Source of the DNA: Epilithonimonas vandammei
GTDB lineage: Bacteria > Bacteroidota > Bacteroidia > Flavobacteriales > Weeksellaceae
NCBI RefSeq assembly: GCF_003860525.1
Contig: NZ_CP034161.1
Location: 310,001-374,000 of the forward strand
Length of the DNA: 64,000 bases
Direction of reading: 5' to 3'
This document shows positions 17,958 through 26,065 of this stretch, piece by piece; the stretch's first letter is position 1; each line of letters starts with the position of its first letter. The translations under genes were made by a program, and so were the position numbers. Under the pieces are notes generated by a model that ran no database searches, was not told the DNA's origin, and was given only the letters and a program-made list of their open reading frames with translations.

Positions 17958-18368
17958 TTAGCAATACTCATCGAAAGCAGCCTGAAGATTTGCAGCAATT
18001 GCGCCTGCCGGATTACCTTCTATGTGGTGTCTTTCTAACATGTGCACCAACTCGCCATCCTTGAAAAGTGCTACAGCTGGTGAACTTGGAGGGAAAGGTG
18101 CAAGCAATCTTCTAGCTTCTGCAACTGCTTCTGTATCAAAACCTGCAAATGCTGTTACCAAATGGTCGGGCTTTTTCTCACCGGTCAAAGAATACAAAAC
18201 GCCAGGTCTTGCAGCGCCTGCCGCACAGCCACAAACGGAATTGATTACTAAAAGAGTGGTTCCGCTTTGCTTGATAGCTTCGTCAACCTGTGCTGGTGTT
18301 GTAAGGTCTTGGAAACCTTTATCTGTAAGTTCTGCCTTCATTGGCAATACTAAATCTGCTGGATACAT
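17958..18368 (-). CDS. BrxA/BrxB family bacilliredoxin (YphP/YqiW)
   Basis: A 136-residue thioredoxin-fold protein that removes bacillithiol from oxidised protein thiols in bacteria that make this thiol. The active site CGC is visible at residues 46-48 (INSVCGCAAGAARPG), and the C-terminus ends in Cys (FDEYC). MYPADLVLPMKAELT and HHIEGNPAGAIAANL are family landmarks. It is a monocistronic unit with a -7 box (18404 to 18397) and a strong terminator. Bacillithiol use by this organism is inferred only from family knowledge. Confidence 0.9.
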   Translation of the reverse strand: MYPADLVLPMKAELTDKGFQDLTTPAQVDEAIKQSGTTLLVINSVCGCAAGAARPGVLYSLTGEKKPDHLVTAFAGFDTEAVAEARRLLAPFPPSSPAVALFKDGELVHMLERHHIEGNPAGAIAANLQAAFDEYC

Positions 18369-18396
18369 AATTATATATTTAGATTAATTTTAACTG

Positions 18397-18404
18397 CAAA
18401 TTTA
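18397..18404 (-). promoter_or_regulatory. -7 box (TAAATTTG) for the bacilliredoxin gene
   Basis: A consensus match on the minus strand 28 nt before the ATG. The 18405-18529 stretch upstream is AT-rich spacer in which nothing else was recognised. Confidence 0.5.
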
Positions 18405-18529
18405 TCAAATAAATTTTTGATTATCTTATTTATCATTCTATTAAAATCATTCCGAAAATCTATTGAGCCATTTTGACAGAAAATTGCTTCAAACTAATCG
18501 CTTTTTGGATTCGGATATTTCAATTTAGT

Positions 18530-18564
18530 AAATAAAAAACCCAAAATCCTAAGATTCTGGGCTT
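18530..18564 (-). terminator. Terminator after yqeY
   Basis: On the minus strand AAGCCCAGAATC pairs, with one bulge and one mismatch, with GATTTTGGGTT, followed by a T run. Confidence 0.65.
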
Positions 18565-18600
18565 AATCAAATCGATATGCAAATTAAGTATATCCTATTT

Positions 18601-18669
18601 TGGTTGTTAGCTTTTGGTTGATTGTTGATAGAATTTGCCCATCAACTGACAACCGTCAACCAACAACAA
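18601..18669. repeat. Inverted heptad arms downstream of yqeY
   Basis: Left arm units include TGGTTGT, TGGTTGA and TTGTTGA (18601-18628). Right arm units include TCAACTG, ACAACCG and TCAACCA (18642-18669). The right arm is the approximate reverse complement of the left, and period 7 holds in both. Confidence 0.6.
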
Positions 18670-18672
18670 ATT

Positions 18673-19119
18673 TTAGGAAAGTAACTTCTTAACCATTTCG
18701 GAAATACTTTTTCCGTCAGATTTTCCGGCGAGTGCTTTGGAAGCAACGCTCATTACTTTTCCTAAATCTTTTAGAGATTCTGCTCCGGTTTCAGAAATGA
18801 TTTTTTTGATTTCTGATTCTAATTCTTCAGCAGACAATTGTTTTGGAAGAAATTTTTCAATCACTTTGGATTGAGCTTCTTCTACTTCAGCAAGGTCTGT
18901 TCTTCCCTGAGCCGTAAATTGCTCGTAAGAATCCTTTCTCTGCTTTATCATTCTTTGCAAAATAGCAATCTCTTGTTCTGTAGTAACTTCAGCGCCTCTT
19001 GCTTCCGTTTGTAACAACAGAATCTGCGATTTTACAGCACGAAGAGAATCCAAAGCAACTCTGTCTTTCTCACGCATTGCGGTTTTTATTGCTTCGCTTA
19101 TTGTTTGTTCTAAACTCAT
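18673..19119 (-). CDS. GatB/YqeY domain protein
   Basis: A 148-residue YqeY-like protein. The family resembles the C-terminal domain of the GatB amidotransferase subunit, and a role in tRNA-dependent amidation or tRNA binding has been proposed but not settled. Seen here: AIKTAMREKDRVALDSLRAV, EIAILQRMIKQRKDSYEQF, EEAQSKVIEKFLPKQLS and VMSVASKALAGKSDGKSIS, the usual landmarks. It lies after ftsZ on the same strand, separated by a 95-nt spacer made of inverted heptad arms, so cotranscription with ftsZ is possible but unproven. Confidence 0.9.
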   Translation of the reverse strand: MSLEQTISEAIKTAMREKDRVALDSLRAVKSQILLLQTEARGAEVTTEQEIAILQRMIKQRKDSYEQFTAQGRTDLAEVEEAQSKVIEKFLPKQLSAEELESEIKKIISETGAESLKDLGKVMSVASKALAGKSDGKSISEMVKKLLS

Positions 19120-19125
19120 AATTTC

Positions 19126-19211
19126 TGCTTTTGGCGGTTGGCTTTTGGCGGTTGGCTTCTAATATTATGCTTCAATTGGAAGCTAAAAGCGAATTGCCAA
19201 AAACCAATCGC
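19126..19211. repeat. Inverted heptad arms between ftsZ and yqeY
   Basis: Left arm at 19126-19160 alternates GGCTTTT and GGCGGTT. Right arm at 19177-19211 is five units such as TAAAAGC, GAATTGC and CAATCGC. Read in reverse complement they share the same heptad pattern, so the spacer can fold into a long imperfect hairpin. Confidence 0.65.
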
Positions 19212-19214
19212 AAA

Positions 19215-21104
19215 TTAATCTACATCTTTATTAAGAAAACGATTTTCTCTCAGTTGCATACTTCCGTTGTTGTCAGACAAATACGTGTTGATGTGTTGGT
19301 CTGATGCATTGGAACCATCTATGTTTATATTTTTCCTTTTGAAGGCTGGAACGGTTTCGAAAACATTTTCATTATCAAACTGCTGATATCTGGAATTGAA
19401 TTCTTTCAACTTGTTTCTTCTTTCCATCGCTTTGGAAGAGTCAGAAGTTTTGTTGAAGAACGTGAATCCGCTTTCAGTTTCCTGAACTGGTTCTAGTTTC
19501 TTCTCTTCTACAACTTCTTCCTTAGTTTCCACAGCGAAAGAAAATTTGGTTGGTTCTTCAACTTTTTCTTCGATGATTTCGTTAACGATTTCTTCTGTCA
19601 CATTGAGCGGAGTCGAAATGTCAGAAACAACCTGCTTCTCGATTACAGGAAAATCTTCTTCAACAGCCGGTTCATTGATTGTAAAAGTTACTTCAACAGG
19701 CTTCTCAATTTCTTCTTCTTTGAAAGATGCTTTTGGCTTATCTTCTACTTCGAAAGTAAAAGATTGTGGTTCTAAATCGATGTCGTAGCTATCCTCTTCG
19801 TCAAAATTGAAAAGGTTATATTCTTGCTTTTCGTTTGGTCGATAATCATTTGAGAAATCTTGGATTTCCTCGTTCTCGATGATTTGCGTTTCGGTTTTAA
19901 CTTCTTCCACAAGACTTTCTCCTAAAGAATTAGTTGGAAAATTCGAAGTTTTGAAATCGTCATCATCTTCTAATCGAAAAAAATTCTTTCCAGATTCTGG
20001 CTGTTGTCTTTCTTCCTGAGCTCGGCTTTTAAACGGAGATTCTCTATGTCTGGAAGAAGGCGTTGGTCTGTCTTCCAAAGTATATTTGATGGTCTCTGTA
20101 ACGCCAGAGTGCTTTTTGTCTTCATTAGAGAAACCAGTTGCAATCACCAAAACGCTCACTGCGTCGCCCAATTCCTCATCTGTTCCAACTCCGAAAATGA
20201 TGTCTGCCGTATTTCCAGCTTCTTTCTGGATATAATCCATAATCACACCGATTTCGTCCATCGTCACCTCAGAAACACCACTTCTAATCAACAATAGAAC
20301 GTTTTTCGCACCAGTGATTTTGTTATCATTCAACAATGGAGAATCCAAGGCTTTTTTAACCGCTTCTTCTGCTTTTTTCTCGCCAGTTGCAACACCAGTT
20401 GACATCAATGCTGTTCCGGAATTAGCCAAAACAGATTTAGCATCTCGGAAGTCAATATTCACATCGAAATAACCAGTAATCACTTCTGCCATTCCTTTTG
20501 CCGCATTGGTCAAAACTTCATCGGCTTTGGAGAATCCTTGTTTGAAACCTAGATTCCCGAATTGCTGTCTTAGTTTATCATTATTGATGACAATCAAAGA
20601 ATCAACATTGTTTCTTAGTTTTTCCAAACCTAAATTCGCTTGGTCCAATCTTCTTTTTCCTTCAAAACTAAAAGGTACGGTTACGATTCCTACAGTAAGA
20701 ATCCCCATTTCCTTAGCCACTTTTGCAATCACAGGCGCCGCACCAGTTCCCGTTCCACCGCCCATTCCTGCAGTGATGAAAACCATTTTGGTATTTTGTC
20801 CCATTGATGCTTTGATATCATCAATACTTTCGATGGCCGCTTTTTCTCCCACTTCTGGGTCAGCGCCAGCTCCAAGACCTTCTGTCATTGTAACGCCCAA
20901 CTGCACTTTGTTGGCCACAGGATTATTATCAAGCGTCTGTGCATCGGTATTACAGATCACGAAATCTACACCATAAATCCCCTTTTCGTACATATGTTTT
21001 AGAGCGTTGTTTCCGCCACCGCCAACACCAATTACTTTAATAATTGAAGAATTGCCCTTTGGTAAATCAAATGAAAATCCTTGTGTATTATTTATATTGT
21101 CCAT
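19215..21104 (-). CDS. ftsZ: Cell division protein FtsZ
   Basis: A 629-residue tubulin-like GTPase that forms the division ring. The GTPase core is residues ~20-335, with the signature GGGTGTG at 115-121, preceded by GVGGGGNNA and followed by NNDKLRQQFGN. The C-terminal ~290 residues are a very long, acidic, low-complexity linker rich in Glu, Val and Asp; E. coli FtsZ is only 383 residues in all. Long tails are common in Flavobacteriia. The end is basic then acidic (MERRNKLKEFNSRYQQFD). It is last of the dcw division genes, after ftsA. Confidence 0.97.
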   Translation of the reverse strand: MDNINNTQGFSFDLPKGNSSIIKVIGVGGGGNNALKHMYEKGIYGVDFVICNTDAQTLDNNPVANKVQLGVTMTEGLGAGADPEVGEKAAIESIDDIKASMGQNTKMVFITAGMGGGTGTGAAPVIAKVAKEMGILTVGIVTVPFSFEGKRRLDQANLGLEKLRNNVDSLIVINNDKLRQQFGNLGFKQGFSKADEVLTNAAKGMAEVITGYFDVNIDFRDAKSVLANSGTALMSTGVATGEKKAEEAVKKALDSPLLNDNKITGAKNVLLLIRSGVSEVTMDEIGVIMDYIQKEAGNTADIIFGVGTDEELGDAVSVLVIATGFSNEDKKHSGVTETIKYTLEDRPTPSSRHRESPFKSRAQEERQQPESGKNFFRLEDDDDFKTSNFPTNSLGESLVEEVKTETQIIENEEIQDFSNDYRPNEKQEYNLFNFDEEDSYDIDLEPQSFTFEVEDKPKASFKEEEIEKPVEVTFTINEPAVEEDFPVIEKQVVSDISTPLNVTEEIVNEIIEEKVEEPTKFSFAVETKEEVVEEKKLEPVQETESGFTFFNKTSDSSKAMERRNKLKEFNSRYQQFDNENVFETVPAFKRKNINIDGSNASDQHINTYLSDNNGSMQLRENRFLNKDVD

Positions 21105-21128
21105 AGTATTTTATTTTTCTCAATTTTT

Positions 21129-21204
21129 GTTAAATCGTTAAATCGTTGATTTGCAAAATTGGCTTTTGCTGGTTTTACGATTTCACGATTCCGCGACTTT
21201 ACAA
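21129..21204. repeat. Inverted octamer arms between ftsA and ftsZ
   Basis: Here the unit is 8 bp. GTTAAATC occurs twice at 21129-21144. The right arm 21173-21204 is TTTTACGA, TTTCACGA, TTCCGCGA and CTTTACAA. The right arm in reverse complement carries the same TCGTnAAA pattern as the left. Confidence 0.6.
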
Positions 21205-21211
21205 TTATTAT

Positions 21212-22594
21212 TTACTCTTCTACTTCCTCGAAGAATTTTTTCACTTTATCCATTAGAGACTGTCCGAAAGTCGGTTTGCTTCTTTTAGCCACTTCTTTTG
21301 GTTTTGCAACTCCTTCTATTTGCTGAATCTGTTGAGGTTTCTCAACTTCTACAGTTGGCTGAGGTGCAACCGGTTCTGCTTTCGCTACAGCTTCTTCGAT
21401 GATTTCTTCTTCTGTTGGAAGCATTTTTTTATCTCTGATTTTAAGACTTTCCATCAATAAACCTATGGACGTTGCAAATTCCGGTCCTTTCAGATATTGG
21501 TTTTTGTCATTCGCAACATATTCGTTAGCAAAACCAATTCTGCTGTCGAAACCTGTAGTGTAATTCGCTAACTGACGAAGGTTTCTCAAATTGGAACCAC
21601 CTCCAGTCAAAACGATTCCGGCAATCAATTTTTTCTTTTGTTCGAATGCACCGTAAGCTTTCAATTCTGTATTGACCATTTCAAGAATTTCTTCAACTCT
21701 TGCATTGATAATCTGAGCTAAAACCTTCAACGAAATCTCTTTGTCCGGACGACCGTGCAATCCTGGGATTGTCACATACGTGCTGTCTTTTTCCAATTCC
21801 GGAACAGACGAACCGAATTTCACTTTCAGTTGTTCTGCGTGCTTCTCGATGATTGAACATCCTTCCTTAATATCATCAGTGATAATTCCACCTCCGTAAG
21901 GAATCACGCAAGTATGACGAATGATGTTGTCTTTGAAAATTGCGATATCCGTAGTTCCACCACCAATATCAACAATCGCAACACCAGCTTCTTTTTCTTC
22001 TTTTGTAAGAACCGCTTCAGATGATGCCAAAGGTTCTAATGTCAAAGCTTCCATTTCCAGACCAGCTTCGCGAACACATCTCGCAATGTTTCTGATCGAA
22101 CCCATTTGTCCCACAACAACGTGGAAATTAGCTTCTAATCTTTTGCCGTGCATCCCAACTGGCTCCTGGATTTCACCTTCAGAATCTACTTTGTATTCCT
22201 GAGGCAAAACGTGGATTATTTCTTCGCCAGGCAACATTACCAGTTTCTTCACCTGGTCTTTTAGTTTCTCAATATCATCTTCTGTGATGTATCTATCCGG
22301 ATGCTCTCTCATTATATAATCCGAATGTTGGAGAGAACGGATATGTTTTCCTGCAATCCCGACAGTTACCTTATGGATAGGAACACCAGCGCTGGATTGC
22401 GCTTCTGCCACTGCTGTTTTGATGGAATTGATGGTTTGGGAAATGTTGTTCACGATTCCTTTGTGAACACCAAGACTTTTAGCCTTCCCAACGCCCAGGA
22501 TTTCGATTTTTCCGTGAGCGTTACGTCTTCCGACAATGGCGACAATCTTAGTTGTCCCAATGTCCAGACCTACTGAATACTCTTGATTTTCCAT
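21212..22594 (-). CDS. ftsA: Cell division protein FtsA
   Basis: A 460-residue actin-like ATPase that tethers FtsZ to the membrane and recruits later division proteins. Visible are the phosphate-1 loop YSVGLDIGTTKIVAIVG (residues ~6-22), the phosphate-2 motif VAIVDIGGGTTDIAIF, and IVLTGGGSNLRNL. The C-terminus ends in an amphipathic helix (FGQSLMDKVKKFFEEVEE), the expected membrane anchor, after a ~50-residue Pro/Val/Glu linker. Next to ftsQ and ftsZ as in other dcw clusters. Confidence 0.96.
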   Translation of the reverse strand: MENQEYSVGLDIGTTKIVAIVGRRNAHGKIEILGVGKAKSLGVHKGIVNNISQTINSIKTAVAEAQSSAGVPIHKVTVGIAGKHIRSLQHSDYIMREHPDRYITEDDIEKLKDQVKKLVMLPGEEIIHVLPQEYKVDSEGEIQEPVGMHGKRLEANFHVVVGQMGSIRNIARCVREAGLEMEALTLEPLASSEAVLTKEEKEAGVAIVDIGGGTTDIAIFKDNIIRHTCVIPYGGGIITDDIKEGCSIIEKHAEQLKVKFGSSVPELEKDSTYVTIPGLHGRPDKEISLKVLAQIINARVEEILEMVNTELKAYGAFEQKKKLIAGIVLTGGGSNLRNLRQLANYTTGFDSRIGFANEYVANDKNQYLKGPEFATSIGLLMESLKIRDKKMLPTEEEIIEEAVAKAEPVAPQPTVEVEKPQQIQQIEGVAKPKEVAKRSKPTFGQSLMDKVKKFFEEVEE

Positions 22595-22620
22595 TATATG
22601 CTCGATTTGATTTTTTTAAT

Positions 22621-22697
22621 TTTTAACGCAAAGTCCGCAAAGATTTATTTTACCATTATTATGCTTTTAAGCTCGCAAAGGCTTTTTACTCAGCTAA
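22621..22697 (+). repeat. ACGCAAAG-type repeat, copy A (between ftsA and ftsQ)
   Basis: A ~77-bp element that opens TTTTAACGCAAAG, has CGCAAAG 9 bp later, and closes with GCTCGCAAAG and ACTCAGC. It shares both ends with copies B (23756-23832) and C (24233-24307, inverted); the middle is AT-rich and variable. Confidence 0.7.
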
Positions 22698-22716
22698 GAC
22701 TTTATTTATATCTAAT

Positions 22717-23745
22717 TTATTCTACTACTACTTTTGCTTTTTTCTTTTTATCAGAAGAAGATTTGGAAGAGGTTTCTTTTTTCTTTTGCGAAGTTTTTTT
22801 CGGTTCAGATTTCTTCTCTACTTTTTTAGGTTTCGAAGTTTCTTTTTTGACTTCTGATTTCTTAGATTCAGCTTTTTTTATTTCGTTTTTCGATTCCGGT
22901 TTCGGTTCCGATTTTTTAGTTTCTGTTTTTACCGGAACTGATGCTAATAATTGCGTCGGTTTTTCTTCCGGTTTTGTGATTTCAATTTTTGGTGCATTTC
23001 TCAGAATACTGTCGTTTTCTTTGAAATAAGGATTCAGTGTGGTTACAATCTGATTGTTATATTTAACCGAAATCTTTTTGTACTTGTTGGGATTCTGATA
23101 AACCAGATATTTCTCTACAAAAGTTTTAAATCCTTTAACCTTAAAATCAATGTTTTCTAAATCTCCAATCTCAACTTTGTAATTCCCATCGCTAGTGAGA
23201 AGATTATAACTGTCTTTTTCTTTTTTGATTCCGATGAAATATTTTTTACTGAAATCATCTTTGTCAATTTTCTCAACCAATTGTCCCAGTTTCTGATATT
23301 CCGAAGCATCCACATCGCCCATTACCAACATACACGGATAAGAAAAATTTCTCGAAATCGGGAATTCTACGCCTTTTTCGTCCACATAAAAATCCTTTCC
23401 GTTTTTACTTAATCTAAAAACAGGAACACGCTGTTTGATATCAACATTCAGGTTTCCATTCAGATTCATATAAACATTTGCACTGTCAACGAATGGATTT
23501 TCATTAATTTTTTTCTCCAATTCCGGAATCTTCACATCGCCGATTTTTCTTGTCGGATTGTATTGCTTTACCAAATCTTTGATGTCCTTCTCATCAATGA
23601 AATAAACCGGTATTTTGCTTTGGTTCATATTGATAGACACATTCTCCATCTTGGCGTTGTTGAAACGCTTCAACGAGAAACTGAGCAGAAATCCAAAAAG
23701 GATGACTGTTACCAATATCTTCAATATTCTCCACTTGTTTTTCAT
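22717..23745 (-). CDS. ftsQ: Cell division protein FtsQ/DivIB-like with Lys-rich tail
   Basis: A 342-residue bitopic division protein. One membrane helix (ILKILVTVILFGFLLSFSL, residues ~7-25) is followed by a POTRA-like region (YFIDEKDIKDLV, residues ~48-75) and the beta domain to ~260. It links FtsA/FtsZ with the periplasmic septal enzymes FtsL, FtsI and FtsW. The last ~75 residues are an unusual Lys/Glu/Ser/Pro low-complexity tail with repeated KSEPK and KKxE motifs, predicted to be periplasmic. Identification rests on topology and its place before ftsA, since FtsQ diverges fast. Confidence 0.88.
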   Translation of the reverse strand: MKNKWRILKILVTVILFGFLLSFSLKRFNNAKMENVSINMNQSKIPVYFIDEKDIKDLVKQYNPTRKIGDVKIPELEKKINENPFVDSANVYMNLNGNLNVDIKQRVPVFRLSKNGKDFYVDEKGVEFPISRNFSYPCMLVMGDVDASEYQKLGQLVEKIDKDDFSKKYFIGIKKEKDSYNLLTSDGNYKVEIGDLENIDFKVKGFKTFVEKYLVYQNPNKYKKISVKYNNQIVTTLNPYFKENDSILRNAPKIEITKPEEKPTQLLASVPVKTETKKSEPKPESKNEIKKAESKKSEVKKETSKPKKVEKKSEPKKTSQKKKETSSKSSSDKKKKAKVVVE

Positions 23746-23755
23746 TCTTCTTTAT

Positions 23756-23832
23756 TTTTAACGCAACGAGCGCTAAGTCTTTTTTACATTACTGCTTATT
23801 ATTTTCTTTCGCAAGGGCGCTTTGCTCAGCTA
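23756..23832 (+). repeat. ACGCAAAG-type repeat, copy B (left flank of GxxExxY gene)
   Basis: Begins TTTTTAACGCAACGAGCGC and ends TTTCGCAAGGGCGCTT then GCTCAGC, matching copy A in the same orientation. It stops 4 bp before the 3' end of the GxxExxY gene. Confidence 0.7.
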
Positions 23833-23836
23833 TTGT

Positions 23837-24214
23837 TTATAATTTATTTACTACTCTTTTCACTCCATTTTTGAATAACATTGAATGAAAATTTAAAATC
23901 ATTCCCAACTTCATTTCTGTTAATCTTAAATAATTTAAAAGCTGGAAAAAATGATAATCATTAATTTCTGGAACTGCTTTTATTTCTATAATCAATTTGT
24001 TTTCAATTAATAAATCAACTCTAAATGCTTTTTGAATAATCAAATTTTCATATTCAACCTTAATATCTTTTTGCCTTTCAACAATCAATCCTCTTTCCTT
24101 CAGTTCATAAGCCAGACACTCTTCATAGACATTTTCGTAAAGACCAACTCCAAGTTTGCGATGAATTTTCATTCCTGCATCAAACACAATACTTGAAATT
24201 TCGTTTTCATTCAT
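23837..24214 (-). CDS. GxxExxY protein (PD-(D/E)xK nuclease-like)
   Basis: A 125-residue protein with the family's naming motif GLYENVYEECL at residues ~23-33. It also has FRVDLLIENKLIIEIKA, which supplies the D, E and K of a PD-(D/E)xK nuclease core. The function of the family is not known. It sits between ftsQ and murC, where nothing is expected in a dcw cluster, and is bracketed within 4 and 18 bp by inverted copies of a ~77-bp repeat. The ORF is intact. I infer a small mobile or repeat-associated nuclease; a host role is equally untested. Confidence 0.85.
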   Translation of the reverse strand: MNENEISSIVFDAGMKIHRKLGVGLYENVYEECLAYELKERGLIVERQKDIKVEYENLIIQKAFRVDLLIENKLIIEIKAVPEINDYHFFQLLNYLRLTEMKLGMILNFHSMLFKNGVKRVVNKL

Positions 24215-24232
24215 TTATTTTCAATTTTCATT

Positions 24233-24307
24233 TGCTGAGTGAAATGCCTTAGCGTTCCGAAAATTTTTCAATTTTATAAAAATCTCCTTGCGAACCTTGC
24301 GTTTAAA
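24233..24307 (-). repeat. ACGCAAAG-type repeat, copy C (right flank, inverted)
   Basis: In reverse complement it reads TTTAAACGCAAGGTTCGC, later AACGCTAAGG and CACTCAGC, aligning end to end with copies A and B. It ends immediately before the murC stop codon (24308-24310). Confidence 0.7.
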
Positions 24308-25666
24308 TCAAACATTCGGAAGCCATTCCATAATCGGGTCATAAAGTGTATCAATATTTCCCGCTCCGACTGTCAATAAAATATCAAAGTCTTTTTCTTT
24401 TATTTTTTCAAAAGTTTCCTGCAATGTGCAGACTTCTTTATTTTCTGTTTCAATTTTTTCCGCCAACCAGCTCGAAGTAATTCCTTCAAAATTTTCCTGA
24501 AGTTCTCTCGCCGGATAAATATCTAATAGCAACAAGTCATCTCCATTTTCCAGACTTCTTGCGAAATCTTCCGCAAAATCTCTCGTTCTGCTGAAAAGAT
24601 GAGGTTGGAAAACTACCAGCAATTTCTTCGTCGGATAAAAAGTTTTTATTGAGCCAATTACAGCATTCAGCTCTGTCGGATGATGCGCATAATCATCGAT
24701 ATAGATTTTTCCGTTATCGAAAATATGTTTCGTATATCTTCTCTTGATGCCTTTGAAACTGGCAATCGCTTTTTTCAAAGTATCGAAATCAACACCTAAA
24801 TTGCTCAGAATCGCCAAAGCAACCGTTGCATTTTCAACATTGTGAATTCCCGGAATTTCCCAAACAAAATCAGTGACTACTTCCGTTGGTGTATGGAAAT
24901 CGAAATAGATTTTATCGTGGGCCATTCTCAAATTATCGGAATAATAGTCCGCTTCTTCATTCACTGCATAAGTCAAATGTTCTCTTCCAATCGCAATTCC
25001 TTTTCTTACAAACAACTGATTGTTATTTGGAACCAAAGCTGCAAACTGACGGAATCCTTCTTCAATATGAAGTCTGTCTCCATAAATATCCAAATGATCT
25101 GCATCAATTGATGTTACCACTGCCCAATCCGGAGAAAGGTTGAGGAAACTTCTGTCGTATTCATCGGCTTCAACCACGGAAAATTGATTGCCGTTATAAT
25201 CAAAATTCGATTTAAAATTCTCAGAAATTCCTCCTAAAAATGCCGATGACGGAAGATTAGCTTCTTTGCACAGATGTGCAATCAAAGTAGAAGTTGTAGT
25301 CTTTCCGTGCGTTCCTGCAACAGCGATGCAATCTGTATTTTCAGTAATCAATCCTAAAACCTTTGCACGTTTTAGGATGACGAAACCTTCGCTGGTTAAG
25401 TAATCCAGAATTGATAATTTCTTAATTGCAGGCGTATAAATAACCAAAGTCGATTCTTTGTCGAACGCCACAATTTTCTCATCAATCACATCTTCAAACG
25501 TAATATCAATACCTTCAAAACTGAGTTGAGCCGTCAGTTTTGTTGGCGTTTTATCATAACCCAAAACATTTTTGCCATTGGCGTGAAAATATCTCGCCAG
25601 CGCACTCATCCCAATCCCACCGATACCGATGAAATAGAAGTTTTGATATTTATTTAAGATGCTCAT
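24308..25666 (-). CDS. murC: UDP-N-acetylmuramate-L-alanine ligase
   Basis: A 452-residue Mur ligase adding L-Ala to UDP-MurNAc, the first peptide step of peptidoglycan precursors. The N-terminal Rossmann motif is FYFIGIGGIGMSALARYF, the ATP loop is AVAGTHGKTTTSTLIAHL, and GIKRRYTKH and YIDDYAHHPTEL are Mur hallmarks. An in-frame ATG at 25765 would add 33 residues read through the 25736-25758 repeat, so the ATG at 25666 (MSILNKYQNFYFIGIGG) is chosen. Unusual context: small nuclease genes with repeats lie on both sides. Confidence 0.95.
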   Translation of the reverse strand: MSILNKYQNFYFIGIGGIGMSALARYFHANGKNVLGYDKTPTKLTAQLSFEGIDITFEDVIDEKIVAFDKESTLVIYTPAIKKLSILDYLTSEGFVILKRAKVLGLITENTDCIAVAGTHGKTTTSTLIAHLCKEANLPSSAFLGGISENFKSNFDYNGNQFSVVEADEYDRSFLNLSPDWAVVTSIDADHLDIYGDRLHIEEGFRQFAALVPNNNQLFVRKGIAIGREHLTYAVNEEADYYSDNLRMAHDKIYFDFHTPTEVVTDFVWEIPGIHNVENATVALAILSNLGVDFDTLKKAIASFKGIKRRYTKHIFDNGKIYIDDYAHHPTELNAVIGSIKTFYPTKKLLVVFQPHLFSRTRDFAEDFARSLENGDDLLLLDIYPARELQENFEGITSSWLAEKIETENKEVCTLQETFEKIKEKDFDILLTVGAGNIDTLYDPIMEWLPNV

Positions 25667-25735
25667 TTCTTTATTATAAAAATCCTTTCTCAAGTTCAGG
25701 ATAACATTTCTAATACTAAATTTTAATCTGTGCGT

Positions 25736-25758
25736 TGTCAGGCTGAGCCTGTCGAAGC
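25736..25758 (+). repeat. Left arm of a 23-bp perfect inverted repeat around GIY-YIG gene
   Basis: The arm contains CAGGCTGAGCCTG, itself a near-perfect palindrome with one central base, followed by TCGAAGC. The exact reverse complement is at 26066-26088. It lies 3 bp beyond the stop of the GIY-YIG gene. Confidence 0.85.
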
Positions 25759-25761
25759 TCT

Positions 25762-26055
25762 TCAATCTTTCATTTTATTTTTTGATAATCCTGGCAACAA
25801 ATGCCATTTATCATTAATGATTGCTTCTTTCTTTTTTCTACTCCAGCCTTTCACTTGTTTTTCAAAATCAATTGCTTGATTAATATCATTAAACTCATAA
25901 TGAAAAACTAATTCTACTGGTCTTCTCTTATATGTATAACTTTCTGGATTTAATCCGTCATTATGCTCATTAATTCTACTTTCCAAGTCATTAGTAACTC
26001 CTGTATAATAGGAATTGTCCGAACATTTTACAATATATACATAGTATAATTTCAT
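25762..26055 (-). CDS. GIY-YIG nuclease family protein (UvrC-N/YhbQ-like)
   Basis: A 97-residue single-domain nuclease. The motif is seen as YYVYIVKC then SYYTGVTNDLESRINEHN, with the catalytic Tyr and Arg present, and the metal-binding Glu probably in DINQAIDFEKQVKGWSRKKK. It interrupts the normal murG-murC junction and is enclosed by a perfect 23-bp inverted repeat (25736-25758 and 26066-26088), leaving only 3 and 10 bp between gene and repeats. That is the layout of a compact mobile cassette. Whether the nuclease recognises the repeat is inference. The gene is intact and on the same strand as the cluster. Confidence 0.9.
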   Translation of the reverse strand: MKLYYVYIVKCSDNSYYTGVTNDLESRINEHNDGLNPESYTYKRRPVELVFHYEFNDINQAIDFEKQVKGWSRKKKEAIINDKWHLLPGLSKNKMKD

Positions 26056-26065
26056 TATTACGAAG

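Noticed and set aside
18601..19211. CRISPR-like repetition around yqeY
   Set aside because: Units are 7 bp, contiguous and degenerate; there are no 25-40 bp repeats with unique spacers and no cas genes anywhere in the window.
19546..20976. Long plus-strand ORFs within ftsZ
   Set aside because: Antisense shadows of a well-conserved gene; serine- and threonine-rich composition typical of reversed frames.
25667..25765. Longer murC start
   Set aside because: It would translate the 23-bp repeat arm; MurC homologues begin near MSILNKYQNFYFIGIGG.
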